Source: an uncultured Actinobaculum sp.
GTDB taxonomy: Bacteria > Actinomycetota > Actinomycetes > Actinomycetales > Actinomycetaceae
Direction of reading: 5' to 3'
Length of the DNA stretch: 64,000 bases
Assembly: GCA_938020505.1 (NCBI GenBank)
Contig: CALIHR010000055.1
Span: forward strand, 124,001-188,000
The translations under genes were made by a program, and so were the position numbers. Shown piece by piece: positions 46,068 through 54,000 of this stretch (the stretch's first letter is position 1; every line of letters begins with the position of its first letter). Below the pieces are notes generated by a model, which was not told the origin of the DNA, ran no database searches, and saw only the letters and a list, made by a program, of their open reading frames with translations.

Positions 46068-46081
46068 CACTTTGCAAAGTG
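46068..46081. promoter_or_regulatory. Palindromic operator candidate for the ArsR regulator
   Basis: CACTTTGCAAAGTG is a perfect 14-bp palindrome 26 bases upstream of the arsR GTG, at the -35 region of the presumed promoter, and just touches the ABC-F stop codon. It is a natural site for autoregulation by the dimeric ArsR protein. Confidence 0.5.
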
Positions 46082-46082
46082 A

Positions 46083-47939
46083 TTAATCACTGAGCTTCTC
46101 GCTCAGTTCGAGCCAGCGGTCTTCGAGCTCGGCGACCTCGGCCTCAAGAGCGCGCAGATCGTCGGCATGTTTGCGCAGGCCGACGTAGTCGCTCTGGTCG
46201 TGTTCGGCCATCCGTGCGTGCACCTGCGCCACCTTGTCCGCAAGTTTGGCAAGCCGCCGGTCGATTGAGTTGACTTCCTTCTCGGCCGCACGCCGTTCGG
46301 CGCCCGACAGCTCGGCCCCGCTCTGCTCCGCGGCCGAGCCTACCCCCGTTTTCGCCGATCCGACGCTTTTCCCTGGGGCCTTCGGCGCGCTGCCGCCGGC
46401 GCTCTTCTTCCCGGCGCCGCCTTCAGATCCCGCTTTCGCGGCGTCGCTCAACTCGAGATACTCGTCGACGCCGCCGGGAAGGTGCCGGAGCCGCCCGTCG
46501 AAAATGGCGTACTGCCGGTCCGTCACGCGCTCAACGAGGTAGCGGTCGTGGGAGACGACGATAAGCGTTCCAGGCCATGAATCGAGGACGTCTTCCATGG
46601 CCGCGAGCATGTCGGTGTCGACGTCGTTCGAAGGTTCGTCGAGGATGAGCACGTTCGGCTCCGACAAGAGAACGAGAAGCAGCTGAAGGCGCCGCCTCTG
46701 CCCGCCAGAAAGCTCGCACACACGCGAGGAAAGGCAATCGCGGGAAAAACCCAGGCGCTCGAGAATCTGGGCAGGGGTCATCTCCTTCTCGCCCACTGTG
46801 TAAGAAGCCTTGTATCGCGCGAGCACCTGCCTCACCAGATCCCCGCCGATCTCCTCGAGGGCGGAGAATCGCTGGTCGAGGATGCCGATCCTCACCGTCT
46901 TTCCGCGTTTGACTCTGCCCGACGTCGGCGCGACCGAACCCGCGACGAGGCCCAGAAGCGTCGACTTTCCCGCTCCGTTGGCGCCGAGGATCGCGGTGCG
47001 CTCGCCGGGGGCGATCCTCCACGTGATCTCGCGCAGCACGTCGCGGTCTCCGTAGCGAACGCCCGCGTCCTCGAGGTCGACGACGTCCTTGCCCAATCTC
47101 GACACGGCCATGCGCGTGAGCTCGACGGAGTCGCGGACGGGAGGGACGTCGGCGATGAGCCGGTTTGCCGCCTCGATGCGAAAACGCGGCTTGCTCGTGC
47201 GGGCGGGCGCGCCGCGGCGCAGCCACGCCAACTCTTTGCGCATGAGATTTTGGCGTTTGGATTCGGCCGCCGCCGCGATCCTGTCGCGCTCGACCCGCTG
47301 AAGGACATATGCGGCATACCCTCCCTCGAACGGTTCGACGGCGCCGTCGTGCACCTCCCACATGGAGGTCGCGACTTCGTCGAGAAACCAACGGTCGTGG
47401 GTGACGACGAGGAGTCCGCCGACGTTCTTGGGCCACCTGTTCTTCAGGTGCCGCGCAAGCCACGTGATCCCTTCGACATCGAGGTGGTTGGTCGGCTCGT
47501 CGAGCATGAGAACGTCCCACTCGCCGATCAAGAGGGCCGCGAGCCCGAGGCGGCGCCGTTGTCCGCCGGAAAGCGTGCCCACCCGCGCCTGCCAGTCAAG
47601 GTCCCCGACGAGGCCCGCTATGACGTCGCGGATCTTGGGGTCGGCGGCCCATTCGTGCTCGGCGGCGTCGCCCACGAGCGCACGGCCCACCGTGGCGTCT
47701 GCGTCGAGGGCGTCGTCTTGCTCAAGAACGCCGATGCGCACGCCTCTCCGGCGGGTCACAAGGCCTTTGGTCGGATCGAGCGTTCCCGCGAGGATTCGCA
47801 GAAGCGACGATTTGCCGCCGCCGTTTCGCCCGACGACGCCGATCCTGTCCCCCTCCTCGATTCCGAGGGCTGCCGAATCGAGGACCACGCTGTCGGGGTA
47901 CTCGAGGCCGATCGCCTGCGCTCCGAGAAGATGAGCCAT
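46083..47939 (-). CDS. ABC-F family ATPase
   Basis: A 618-residue soluble protein with two ABC domains and no membrane part. Walker A motifs are VGRNGGGKSS and LGANGAGKST; signatures LSGGQRRRLGLA and LSGGQRRRLQLL; Walker B MLDEPTNHLD and LILDEPSNDVD. The C-terminal about 100 residues are a charged coiled coil (Uup-type). ABC-F proteins act on ribosomes in translation or antibiotic protection, or in DNA processes for Uup. It starts in TGATG with the ispE stop, so it is coupled to ispE, an association seen in other actinobacteria. Confidence 0.88.
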   Translation of the reverse strand: MAHLLGAQAIGLEYPDSVVLDSAALGIEEGDRIGVVGRNGGGKSSLLRILAGTLDPTKGLVTRRRGVRIGVLEQDDALDADATVGRALVGDAAEHEWAADPKIRDVIAGLVGDLDWQARVGTLSGGQRRRLGLAALLIGEWDVLMLDEPTNHLDVEGITWLARHLKNRWPKNVGGLLVVTHDRWFLDEVATSMWEVHDGAVEPFEGGYAAYVLQRVERDRIAAAAESKRQNLMRKELAWLRRGAPARTSKPRFRIEAANRLIADVPPVRDSVELTRMAVSRLGKDVVDLEDAGVRYGDRDVLREITWRIAPGERTAILGANGAGKSTLLGLVAGSVAPTSGRVKRGKTVRIGILDQRFSALEEIGGDLVRQVLARYKASYTVGEKEMTPAQILERLGFSRDCLSSRVCELSGGQRRRLQLLLVLLSEPNVLILDEPSNDVDTDMLAAMEDVLDSWPGTLIVVSHDRYLVERVTDRQYAIFDGRLRHLPGGVDEYLELSDAAKAGSEGGAGKKSAGGSAPKAPGKSVGSAKTGVGSAAEQSGAELSGAERRAAEKEVNSIDRRLAKLADKVAQVHARMAEHDQSDYVGLRKHADDLRALEAEVAELEDRWLELSEKLSD

Positions 47940-48943
47940 CACTTCGCCTCCGCAACGCAGGCGCCGGCGGCCGGGCCGTTCGCACGAACCGCCCGAAGCC
48001 TCGGAAACTCGATCGCCGCCCGCATCGCAAGGCGGTCGGCGTGAGCGGCGTCGGAGGCCAGGAGGGCGACCGTCGGCCCCGAGCCCGAAAGGACGGCCGC
48101 TGCCCCAAAACGGCCCGCTCGCTCGACGACGTCTTCGAGATCCGGGCGCAGTGAAAAGGCCGGGGCTTGAAGATCGTTGGCCATGAGCGCCGCCGTCGCC
48201 TGCAGGTCTCCGCGGGCCACGGCCTCGCGCAGTTCCCGGGTCGACGCCGGGTTCCCGGCGACGGCGGCTTCGGCGGCGCGGCCGGATCCCGCGTCCCCAG
48301 CTGCAACGCGCCCGGGTCTTTCGGTTCCCGCGACCTCCCTCGGAAAGGGGCCGGCCCCTTTCGCTGCCGCAGCGATGCGGTCAAACTCGCGGAAAACCGC
48401 GGGCGTCGAAAGTCCGACGGGATTCGTCAGGAGGACCCACGCGTGTCCGCAGCCGGGACGCACCGGGGTGAGAACTTCGCCGCGCCCCGTGCCGTGCGCG
48501 ATTCCGCCCATGATGCAGAAAGGGACGTCGGAGCCGAGCTCGCTCCCGAGGCTCATCAGATCGGCGCTCGACAGGCCGAGCCCCCACAGCGCGTTGAGGG
48601 CGACGAGGGCGCCCGCGGCGTCGGCGGACCCTCCCGCCATTCCTCCCGCGACGGGTATTGCCTTGCGGACCGTCATCTCGGCGCCGAGATCCGGGGCGCC
48701 AAACCTTTTGCGCAAAACCCCGGCAGCGCGGAGAGCCAAGTTCGTCGAATCCGTCGGAAGGGCGTCCGCGCCCTCCCCTTCTATGCGGAGGCTCAGGGAG
48801 TCGCTTTGACGGACGATCACCTCGTCGTGGACGTCAAGCGCCTCGAAGACGGTGTCAAGCGGATGGAATCCGTCTGGCCGAGCCGATCCGACTCTGAGGG
48901 CCAGATTGACTTTGGAAGGTGTGACGACGCGAACTTCTTGCAC
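47939..48943 (-). CDS. ispE: 4-diphosphocytidyl-2-C-methyl-D-erythritol kinase
   Basis: IspE phosphorylates CDP-methylerythritol in the MEP pathway. It is a 334-residue GHMP kinase: VTPSKVNLALRVG at the N-terminus, the ATP loop PVAGGMAGGSADAAGAL near residue 95, SDVPFCIMGG, and VLSGSGPTVALL near 280. A variable insert of about 40 residues rich in Ala/Gly (near 185-220) is extra. The GTG at 48943 has TACACT six bases before it, so it is probably leaderless. It lies in the order membrane protein, ispE, ABC-F; ispH of the same pathway is at 6.4 kb. Confidence 0.93.
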   Translation of the reverse strand: MQEVRVVTPSKVNLALRVGSARPDGFHPLDTVFEALDVHDEVIVRQSDSLSLRIEGEGADALPTDSTNLALRAAGVLRKRFGAPDLGAEMTVRKAIPVAGGMAGGSADAAGALVALNALWGLGLSSADLMSLGSELGSDVPFCIMGGIAHGTGRGEVLTPVRPGCGHAWVLLTNPVGLSTPAVFREFDRIAAAAKGAGPFPREVAGTERPGRVAAGDAGSGRAAEAAVAGNPASTRELREAVARGDLQATAALMANDLQAPAFSLRPDLEDVVERAGRFGAAAVLSGSGPTVALLASDAAHADRLAMRAAIEFPRLRAVRANGPAAGACVAEAK

Positions 48944-48979
48944 GTGCCCAGTGTAGCGGCGCCGCCGCGCCCGGCAGCC

Positions 48980-49993
48980 TCACACCTTCACGGCGAGGTA
49001 GAGCGCAAGAGAGGCGAAGCACGCGGCAATCGCGCCGAGGATCGTCACGACGGCCGTTTCGTTCGTCTCGGCGACAGCCCGGCCCACCGTGGCCAGCGTC
49101 GTCAAAAGGGTGGCGGTGACAGCGGCGTGCACCGATCCCGGAACCGACAGGGCCTCCTTGATCACATCGAGGTCTTCGGCGTCGAACTCGGCTTCCGCTG
49201 CAGAAGCGGCGCTTCGCCCTTCGGGAAGGACTGGAACCGCCCTGGCCAGATGATTGACTTCCAGGCTTTTTCCGCTCGCAAACTTGCCGAGCCACGCCAG
49301 CCACAAAGCGAAGAGAAGCAGGGAGACGAGCATCCCGATGAGCCCGAAGATGACGTAACTGACCGTTGTCAGAGTCCGAACCGCCAGGGCGGATTCCAGA
49401 TCCTGCCGCCCGATGATCACGGCGAGGGAAGCGGCCCCTCCGCCGGCGGGTATGGCCCAGCCGACCAAGATGAGGCCCAGCAGAAGGGCTCTCGGCCGAA
49501 TCTTGCCGGCGAGCATGAGAACGCACGCCCCCAGGGCGACGCCGACGGCGCCGAGCGCAACCCCCAATGAGAAATTCGACATTCCGGCGGTTTTGGCGTG
49601 CGCCCATCGATTGAGGGCGATGGAGGCGGTGAAGGCGCCGGCCCCCGCTATGACGGCGAGCATTGGGTAGTGGACTCGTCGCAGACGCGCCTTCACAAGC
49701 CGCGGTTCGGCGGGCGGAACCAGCGTTTCGCGCCAACGGGCCACTTCCTCGCCGTCGCGCTCCTCGATCGCCCGCACGGTCATAAGCCCCGTTTTCAACG
49801 GCCAAAGAGCCACGGAACACATGGGAATCGCCGCCAACATGAGAACGACCGTCAGGCGGCTCCATTCGAGATCGGTGAGCATCACCGTCAAAGGGAGGAC
49901 GACGAGCCACAGCATCGACGCCATGATCAGGGCAAGACAGGCGTCAATGCGGCGTTCAGCTCTGAGCCAGAACTCATGCATGGCGCGATCCAC
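48980..49993 (-). CDS. Multi-pass membrane protein of unknown function
   Basis: A 337-residue protein with about eight hydrophobic segments: two near residues 20-65, five between 110 and 240, one or two at the C-terminus. A hydrophilic stretch of about 60 residues lies between 65 and 110 (RAIEERDGEEVARWRETL) and another near 245-285. I do not recognise the family. The GTG at 49993 has GGGAG six bases upstream; an ATG four codons later is possible. It sits between rsmA and ispE on the same strand, where these two are normally adjacent, so it is either a clade-specific member of the operon or an insertion. Confidence 0.6.
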   Translation of the reverse strand: MDRAMHEFWLRAERRIDACLALIMASMLWLVVLPLTVMLTDLEWSRLTVVLMLAAIPMCSVALWPLKTGLMTVRAIEERDGEEVARWRETLVPPAEPRLVKARLRRVHYPMLAVIAGAGAFTASIALNRWAHAKTAGMSNFSLGVALGAVGVALGACVLMLAGKIRPRALLLGLILVGWAIPAGGGAASLAVIIGRQDLESALAVRTLTTVSYVIFGLIGMLVSLLLFALWLAWLGKFASGKSLEVNHLARAVPVLPEGRSAASAAEAEFDAEDLDVIKEALSVPGSVHAAVTATLLTTLATVGRAVAETNETAVVTILGAIAACFASLALYLAVKV

Positions 49994-50134
49994 CGTCTGC
50001 TCCCTTCTTTGTGCGTCCCACTCAAGCTTAGTGTGAGTCCCTATTGATTTCCCATCCGGACAGCGAAAAACAGGTCACAGAAGACGGCGCGCCACACCGT
50101 GTTGACAGGCGAATCGCCGGAGCGTCCCAACAAG

Positions 50135-51085
50135 TCAGGGAAGCGCGCTCGCGGCGCGCGCTATCGCCGCAAACTCGGAGATGCCCAGCTGTTCGCCTCG
50201 GACTTTCGGATCGATTCCCGCGGCGACGAGCACGTCCTCTGCGCGCGCGGCGCCTCCGGCCCAGGCCGCCAGAGCGGCGCGAAGAGTTTTGCGCCGCTGC
50301 CCAAAAGCGGCGTCGACGACGGCGAACACGTCCTCACGGGCGACGTCGGCGAGCGCAACCCGCCCGGCGTCGTCGGCCTGAGACCGAGGCGAAGCGCCGT
50401 GCCGCTTGAAGTCCACGAGCGCCGAATCGACGTTCGGGATCGGCCAGAACACGTTTCTGCTGATCTTCGCGCCGCGCGCGGCCTCCCCGTACCAGGAGGC
50501 CTTCGCCGAGGGAACGCCGTATGTGCGCGAGCCCGGCGGCGCCGCGAGACGGTCCGCGACTTCCGCCTGGACCATGACGGTCGCCGACTGGACGCTGGGC
50601 AGCGCCTCGAGCAAGCCGAGGAAGATCGGCACGGCGACGTTATAGGGAAGGTTGGCCACGAGCCGCGAGGGCTCGGCGAGGCTTCGGGGGGCCCTTTCCT
50701 CGCTCTGCAGGCTTCTGGGAACCGGAAGATTCGAGGGGGCTTTTACATCCATGGCGTCGAGGTTGGCGACGGCCAGGCGCTCGACCGCCTCGGGCATGCG
50801 CGCTGCGACCGTCGATTCGAGCGCGCCGGCCAGAACCGGATCGATTTCGACGGCGCACACGGCGGCTCCGGCCTCCAGCAGGGCGAGAGTGAGCGATCCC
50901 AAACCGGGGCCCACTTCCAGGACGACGTCGCCGGGCCGCACTCCTGACTCGCGCACTATCCGGCGGACCGTCCCGGCGTCGTGGACGAAGTTCTGCCCGA
51001 GCGTTTTCGTGGGCCGTATGCCGAGCGTCGAGGCCAGCTCACGAATGTGGCTGGCCCCGAGCAAAGCGGATGTCGTTTTCGTCAA
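50135..51085 (-). CDS. rsmA: 16S rRNA dimethyladenosine methyltransferase
   Basis: RsmA (KsgA) dimethylates A1518 and A1519 of 16S rRNA late in 30S assembly. The 316-residue protein has LGQNFVHDAGTVRRIV, the SAM motif VLEVGPGLGSLTLALLE, and the catalytic NLPYNVAVP. An insert of about 25 residues (SNLPVPRSLQSEERAP region) sits between the third strand and NLPY. The start is read as a TTG at 51085, because it gives the usual N-terminal length; AGGA lies ten bases upstream, so the start is not certain. It follows the G5-domain gene by 36 bases. Confidence 0.9.
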   Translation of the reverse strand: MTKTTSALLGASHIRELASTLGIRPTKTLGQNFVHDAGTVRRIVRESGVRPGDVVLEVGPGLGSLTLALLEAGAAVCAVEIDPVLAGALESTVAARMPEAVERLAVANLDAMDVKAPSNLPVPRSLQSEERAPRSLAEPSRLVANLPYNVAVPIFLGLLEALPSVQSATVMVQAEVADRLAAPPGSRTYGVPSAKASWYGEAARGAKISRNVFWPIPNVDSALVDFKRHGASPRSQADDAGRVALADVAREDVFAVVDAAFGQRRKTLRAALAAWAGGAARAEDVLVAAGIDPKVRGEQLGISEFAAIARAASALP

Positions 51086-51121
51086 ATGCGGACGGTCCTG
51101 ATCGGCGTCAAACGGTCCCGA

Positions 51122-52393
51122 TCAGTACCAACCGGTACTCTGAGAGTGGCCCCACGCGCCGCACGGAGTGCCGTAGCGGCCCTTGATGTAGCCGAGCCCC
51201 CACTTGATCTGGGTGGCGGGGTTCGTCTGCCAGTCGGCGCCGGCGGAGGCCATCTTCGACCCCGGCAGAGCCTGCGGGATTCCGTAGGCGCCCGAGTAGG
51301 AGTTGAGAGCGTGCGAGTTCCAGTTCGACTCCTTGGTCCACAGCTTGACCAAGCAAGAGAACTGATCGCCGCCCCAGCCGTAGGATCCCATCATCGACGC
51401 CGCAATCTGCTGGGATGAACCAGCCGGAGCGGGCGTTGCGCCGGCAGACGGGACCTCTGCCGTCCCTCCGTCGCCCGTCGTGACGGTCTTGGTGGGAGGA
51501 GCCTCCTTCGTGCCGACGCTGACGACCTCGTCGACACGAGCAACCTTGACGCTCGAGACGACGAGTGTGCGCCCGGTCTCCTTGCCATTCTCATACGTTA
51601 CTTCATAGGTGTTGGCGGTGACGCCATCGACGCCTTTGGTCTTGACCTCCGTCGTCCCCTTGGCCAGGTTGGAGTCATCGACCTTGCTGCTCTTGTGCGC
51701 GTCGGCGACGTCCTCGGTCACCGTCTTCTTCTCGACGCGCGTGATGGTCACGGTCGAGCCGTCGGCCACCGGGGCGGACATCTCTTGCGAGACTTTGTCG
51801 TCGCCGTCGACGGTGATGCCGGCGTCGGCCAAAGCGCCCAAAAGCGTGGGCTTCGTGGTTGTGACAGTGCGCTTTTGGCCGTCGACGGAAACGGTGAAGG
51901 TCGCCTTAGCCGCCTTTTCCTGAACCGGGGCAAGCTGGGCGACGCCGGCCGTGGCGTCCAAGCGATGCGCATCGTTCTCGTTGGCGACCGAGAGTGTGCC
52001 CGCCGCGATGCCCCCGATGCCGGAGGCGGCGGCGACAACGGCCACGACGGCCGCGCGCGAGCGGGAGAAAAGGGAGAAACGGCTCTTCTTCGTCGACGTC
52101 GCGCCGACCGAAGCCAGCTCTTCGTCCACGAGGGCGTCAACCGGAACTGCCTCGACCGGAGCCTCGGGAACCGGCGCCTCGGCGGCGGCTGCGGCATGAG
52201 CCTCCTCTTCGTTCTCCGTGAACGGCCGCACGAGGTATCCGAGCGGCGAATCCGGATGGAGAAGGCTCTGGCTCAGCCCCTGCTGAGCGCGCGCGGCCAA
52301 GCGCGCGGCGCGCCTCGAACCGGGCGCGGGGGCTTTCGACAGATCTATGTTGAACTCGAATGCTTCGCCTTGGGCAACGCTGTGACGACCCAC
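51122..52393 (-). CDS. Cell-wall protein with DUF348, G5 and lytic transglycosylase-like domains
   Basis: A 423-residue protein in the chromosomal place of rpfB. It has a long cytoplasmic N-terminus (about 100 residues), a membrane segment after KKSRFSLFSRSRAA, one ubiquitin-like DUF348 domain (VSVDGQKRTVTTTKPTLLGA), a G5 domain (VTYENGKETGRTLVVSS), and a C-terminal transglycosylase-like domain with LWTKESNWNSHALN, whose Glu is the likely catalyst, and GAYGIPQALPGSKM. It is not the compact Rpf domain but the aggregation-promoting-factor type. AAGGAG lies eight bases before the GTG. It should cleave peptidoglycan in growth or reactivation. A long inverted repeat covers its promoter. Confidence 0.85.
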   Translation of the reverse strand: MGRHSVAQGEAFEFNIDLSKAPAPGSRRAARLAARAQQGLSQSLLHPDSPLGYLVRPFTENEEEAHAAAAAEAPVPEAPVEAVPVDALVDEELASVGATSTKKSRFSLFSRSRAAVVAVVAAASGIGGIAAGTLSVANENDAHRLDATAGVAQLAPVQEKAAKATFTVSVDGQKRTVTTTKPTLLGALADAGITVDGDDKVSQEMSAPVADGSTVTITRVEKKTVTEDVADAHKSSKVDDSNLAKGTTEVKTKGVDGVTANTYEVTYENGKETGRTLVVSSVKVARVDEVVSVGTKEAPPTKTVTTGDGGTAEVPSAGATPAPAGSSQQIAASMMGSYGWGGDQFSCLVKLWTKESNWNSHALNSYSGAYGIPQALPGSKMASAGADWQTNPATQIKWGLGYIKGRYGTPCGAWGHSQSTGWY

Positions 52394-52442
52394 TACGATC
52401 TCTCCTTGTTCTATCGGCGGACCCGCAAAGCGGGAACCGGTT

Positions 52443-52480
52443 GATAACGATTCTGATACGAGTGTAACCAAATCGTTATC
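52443..52480. promoter_or_regulatory. Inverted repeat with half-sites at the cell-wall gene promoter
   Basis: GATAACGATT (52443-52452) and AATCGTTATC (52471-52480) are perfect inverted repeats 18 bases apart, 50 bases upstream of the GTG. On each strand an ATAAC is followed 11 bases later by GTTAC or GATAC. The arms overlap a plausible -35 (TTGGTT) and -10 (TTATCA) on the minus strand, so binding would control this promoter. It resembles the ATAACA sites at 391 and 10684. Confidence 0.45.
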
Positions 52481-52769
52481 TTTTTGGCCACCCACGTATC
52501 GCATCTCACACCTTCAGAGTTTGACTTTTCGGCGCGAAACAAGGGAAATGTCTCCAACATCCCGCAGATATCGTTTTGTAATAGAACGAGCTCACCCGAA
52601 CAGCGCGCATCCGCATCGCCGATCGCACGAACGCGACATTCCCCGCGAACGACCCTCCCAAGTCGACCGTCTTCACGAAGGCGTGAGCAAACGACATTGC
52701 CTGACGCTCAGCGAATGCGTCCAGACACTCAACCGATTCCGTCATGCAGCTGACAACTCTAGAAGGTCC

Positions 52770-52839
52770 CGAAACGGCACCGCTGGCACTCGAAACGCTG
52801 CTACTTGCCCCCGAAACGGAACCAATTGCATTCGAAACG
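52770..52839. repeat. Four CGAAACG words at exact 21-bp period
   Basis: CGAAACG starts at 52770, 52791, 52812 and 52833, each 21 bp after the last, while the sequence between differs. The spacing equals two helical turns and also seven codons. It lies about 220 bases upstream of the first membrane paralogue. Confidence 0.85.
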
Positions 52840-53057
52840 ACACCAGGAGTTTCTATATGGAGCCAACCACTCCTCCAAGCACATCACACATTCCTGCCGA
52901 CAGCGAACGAGACCAGTTGATTGCTGTGCACTTCTCCAAGCACATCCGACGTTCCCGGCAGACATACGAAGTCCCCTGCAAGCGTGCAGACTTTGCGAGC
53001 GACCACATGATGGACGAGCAGCCCTGCCCTACTGGGATGTCAAACTACGCTGACATC

Positions 53058-53882
53058 ATGACCAGCAACTTCCCTTCGTCGCCCAATGCGACGCCGACAG
53101 GCCCGTTCGCGCCCTCAAACCAGCCAATCCCGGATCCCTCCGCACCCTTCGGCATAGACGCTCTCGACCTCTATGCAACATCGGGGCGGAAGAATACCCT
53201 CAACATCGTGACCGCAGCCCTTTCGGGGGTGGGAGCGACGATCCTCGTCGCCGGCTGTTTCGTCCCCTATTACACGTTCAACTGGCGAAAATCCTCCTCC
53301 AGCTCGGACTCCAATTCGGATAAGCAGACCCTTGCCGTCTTCGGCGGCGGATACTTTTTCCTTTACATCTTCTTCGCAATCGTCGTTTTTGCGTTCCTCG
53401 CCCTCGTCCTGCGTCGTCACAAAACCGACGCCTCCCGGTGGGCGCCTTGCACGGCCTGCCTAATGACGAGCGGCGCCGTCCTTGCCATATCAATCGGCGA
53501 GAAGCGAACCACTTTCAGACGGGTTAGAGAATATTCGTACAGTCCGAGGCTCGGTTTCTGGCTGATTCTTGCAGCAGGCCTTCTTCTACTCGCATGCGGG
53601 ATTCTTGGAATCATTCTAGCGACGAAAGCCACTCCGAAGATGATTGGGGTCGCCTATCTGCGGCAGTCTTCGGACAAGTCGCCATCAGACTTCGCGGGAG
53701 ACCCTAGGGCCGTGGGAAACGTCTTTGCCGCCGAGGGGGCGCGCCCTCAGCCGAGCTACGGGCAAAATCCCCAGGGCCCCGGCAACGAGCGCACCGGGCC
53801 GCACATCGGCTCGTCTCCCACAGGCCACAGTTCAGGGAGGCCCTCCAGTTCTTTCAGGCCACCATACGGCAGTGTGAATTAG
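53058..53882 (+). CDS. Four-helix membrane protein, paralogue 1 of 5
   Basis: A 274-residue protein with a Pro/Ser/Asn-rich cytoplasmic N-terminus (SSPNATPTGPFAP), four membrane segments near residues 48-70, 92-115, 127-145 and 168-190, and a hydrophilic C-terminal tail of about 80 residues (Gly, Pro, Ser, Gln). After the first helix is CFVPYYTF; the fourth opens GFWLILA. The ATG at 53058 is chosen because TACGCT lies six bases before it and the N-terminus matches that of the next paralogue (PNATPTG and QNATATG). I know no named family. The external loop after helix one is Ser-rich (SSSSSDSNSD). Confidence 0.65.
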   Translation: MTSNFPSSPNATPTGPFAPSNQPIPDPSAPFGIDALDLYATSGRKNTLNIVTAALSGVGATILVAGCFVPYYTFNWRKSSSSSDSNSDKQTLAVFGGGYFFLYIFFAIVVFAFLALVLRRHKTDASRWAPCTACLMTSGAVLAISIGEKRTTFRRVREYSYSPRLGFWLILAAGLLLLACGILGIILATKATPKMIGVAYLRQSSDKSPSDFAGDPRAVGNVFAAEGARPQPSYGQNPQGPGNERTGPHIGSSPTGHSSGRPSSSFRPPYGSVN

Positions 53883-54000
53883 CGTCTCGAGGCTGCGACA
53901 CAACGGCGCCGTTTCGACGTCGTTCGCGGAGAGCTTTCCAGAATGCGGACATGTGGCGAGTTCCATGCCGCCGACGGCTTCTAGCGAATACCATTCTCTT

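Larger units (their letters stand above)
52394..53057. other. Intergenic region with operator-like repeats
   Basis: About 660 bases between the divergent cell-wall gene and the first membrane paralogue. It contains the GATAACGATT inverted repeat (52443-52480), and a 21-bp-period array of CGAAACG (52770-52839). A plus-strand frame is open through the whole stretch and joins the downstream gene; an ATG at 52857 even has AGGAG seven bases upstream, but the peptide from 52521 to 53057 looks non-coding. Confidence 0.5.

Noticed and set aside
52394..52510. c-di-AMP (ydaO) riboswitch before the G5-domain gene
   Set aside because: The leader is too short and the conserved riboswitch elements are not seen; a covariance search would settle it.
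52521..53057. Longer N-terminus of membrane paralogue 1, including the ATG at 52857 with AGGAG
   Set aside because: The extra sequence has no similarity to the other paralogues, whereas the ATG at 53058 has a -10 box at leaderless distance and an N-terminus like paralogue 2. The 52857 start remains possible.
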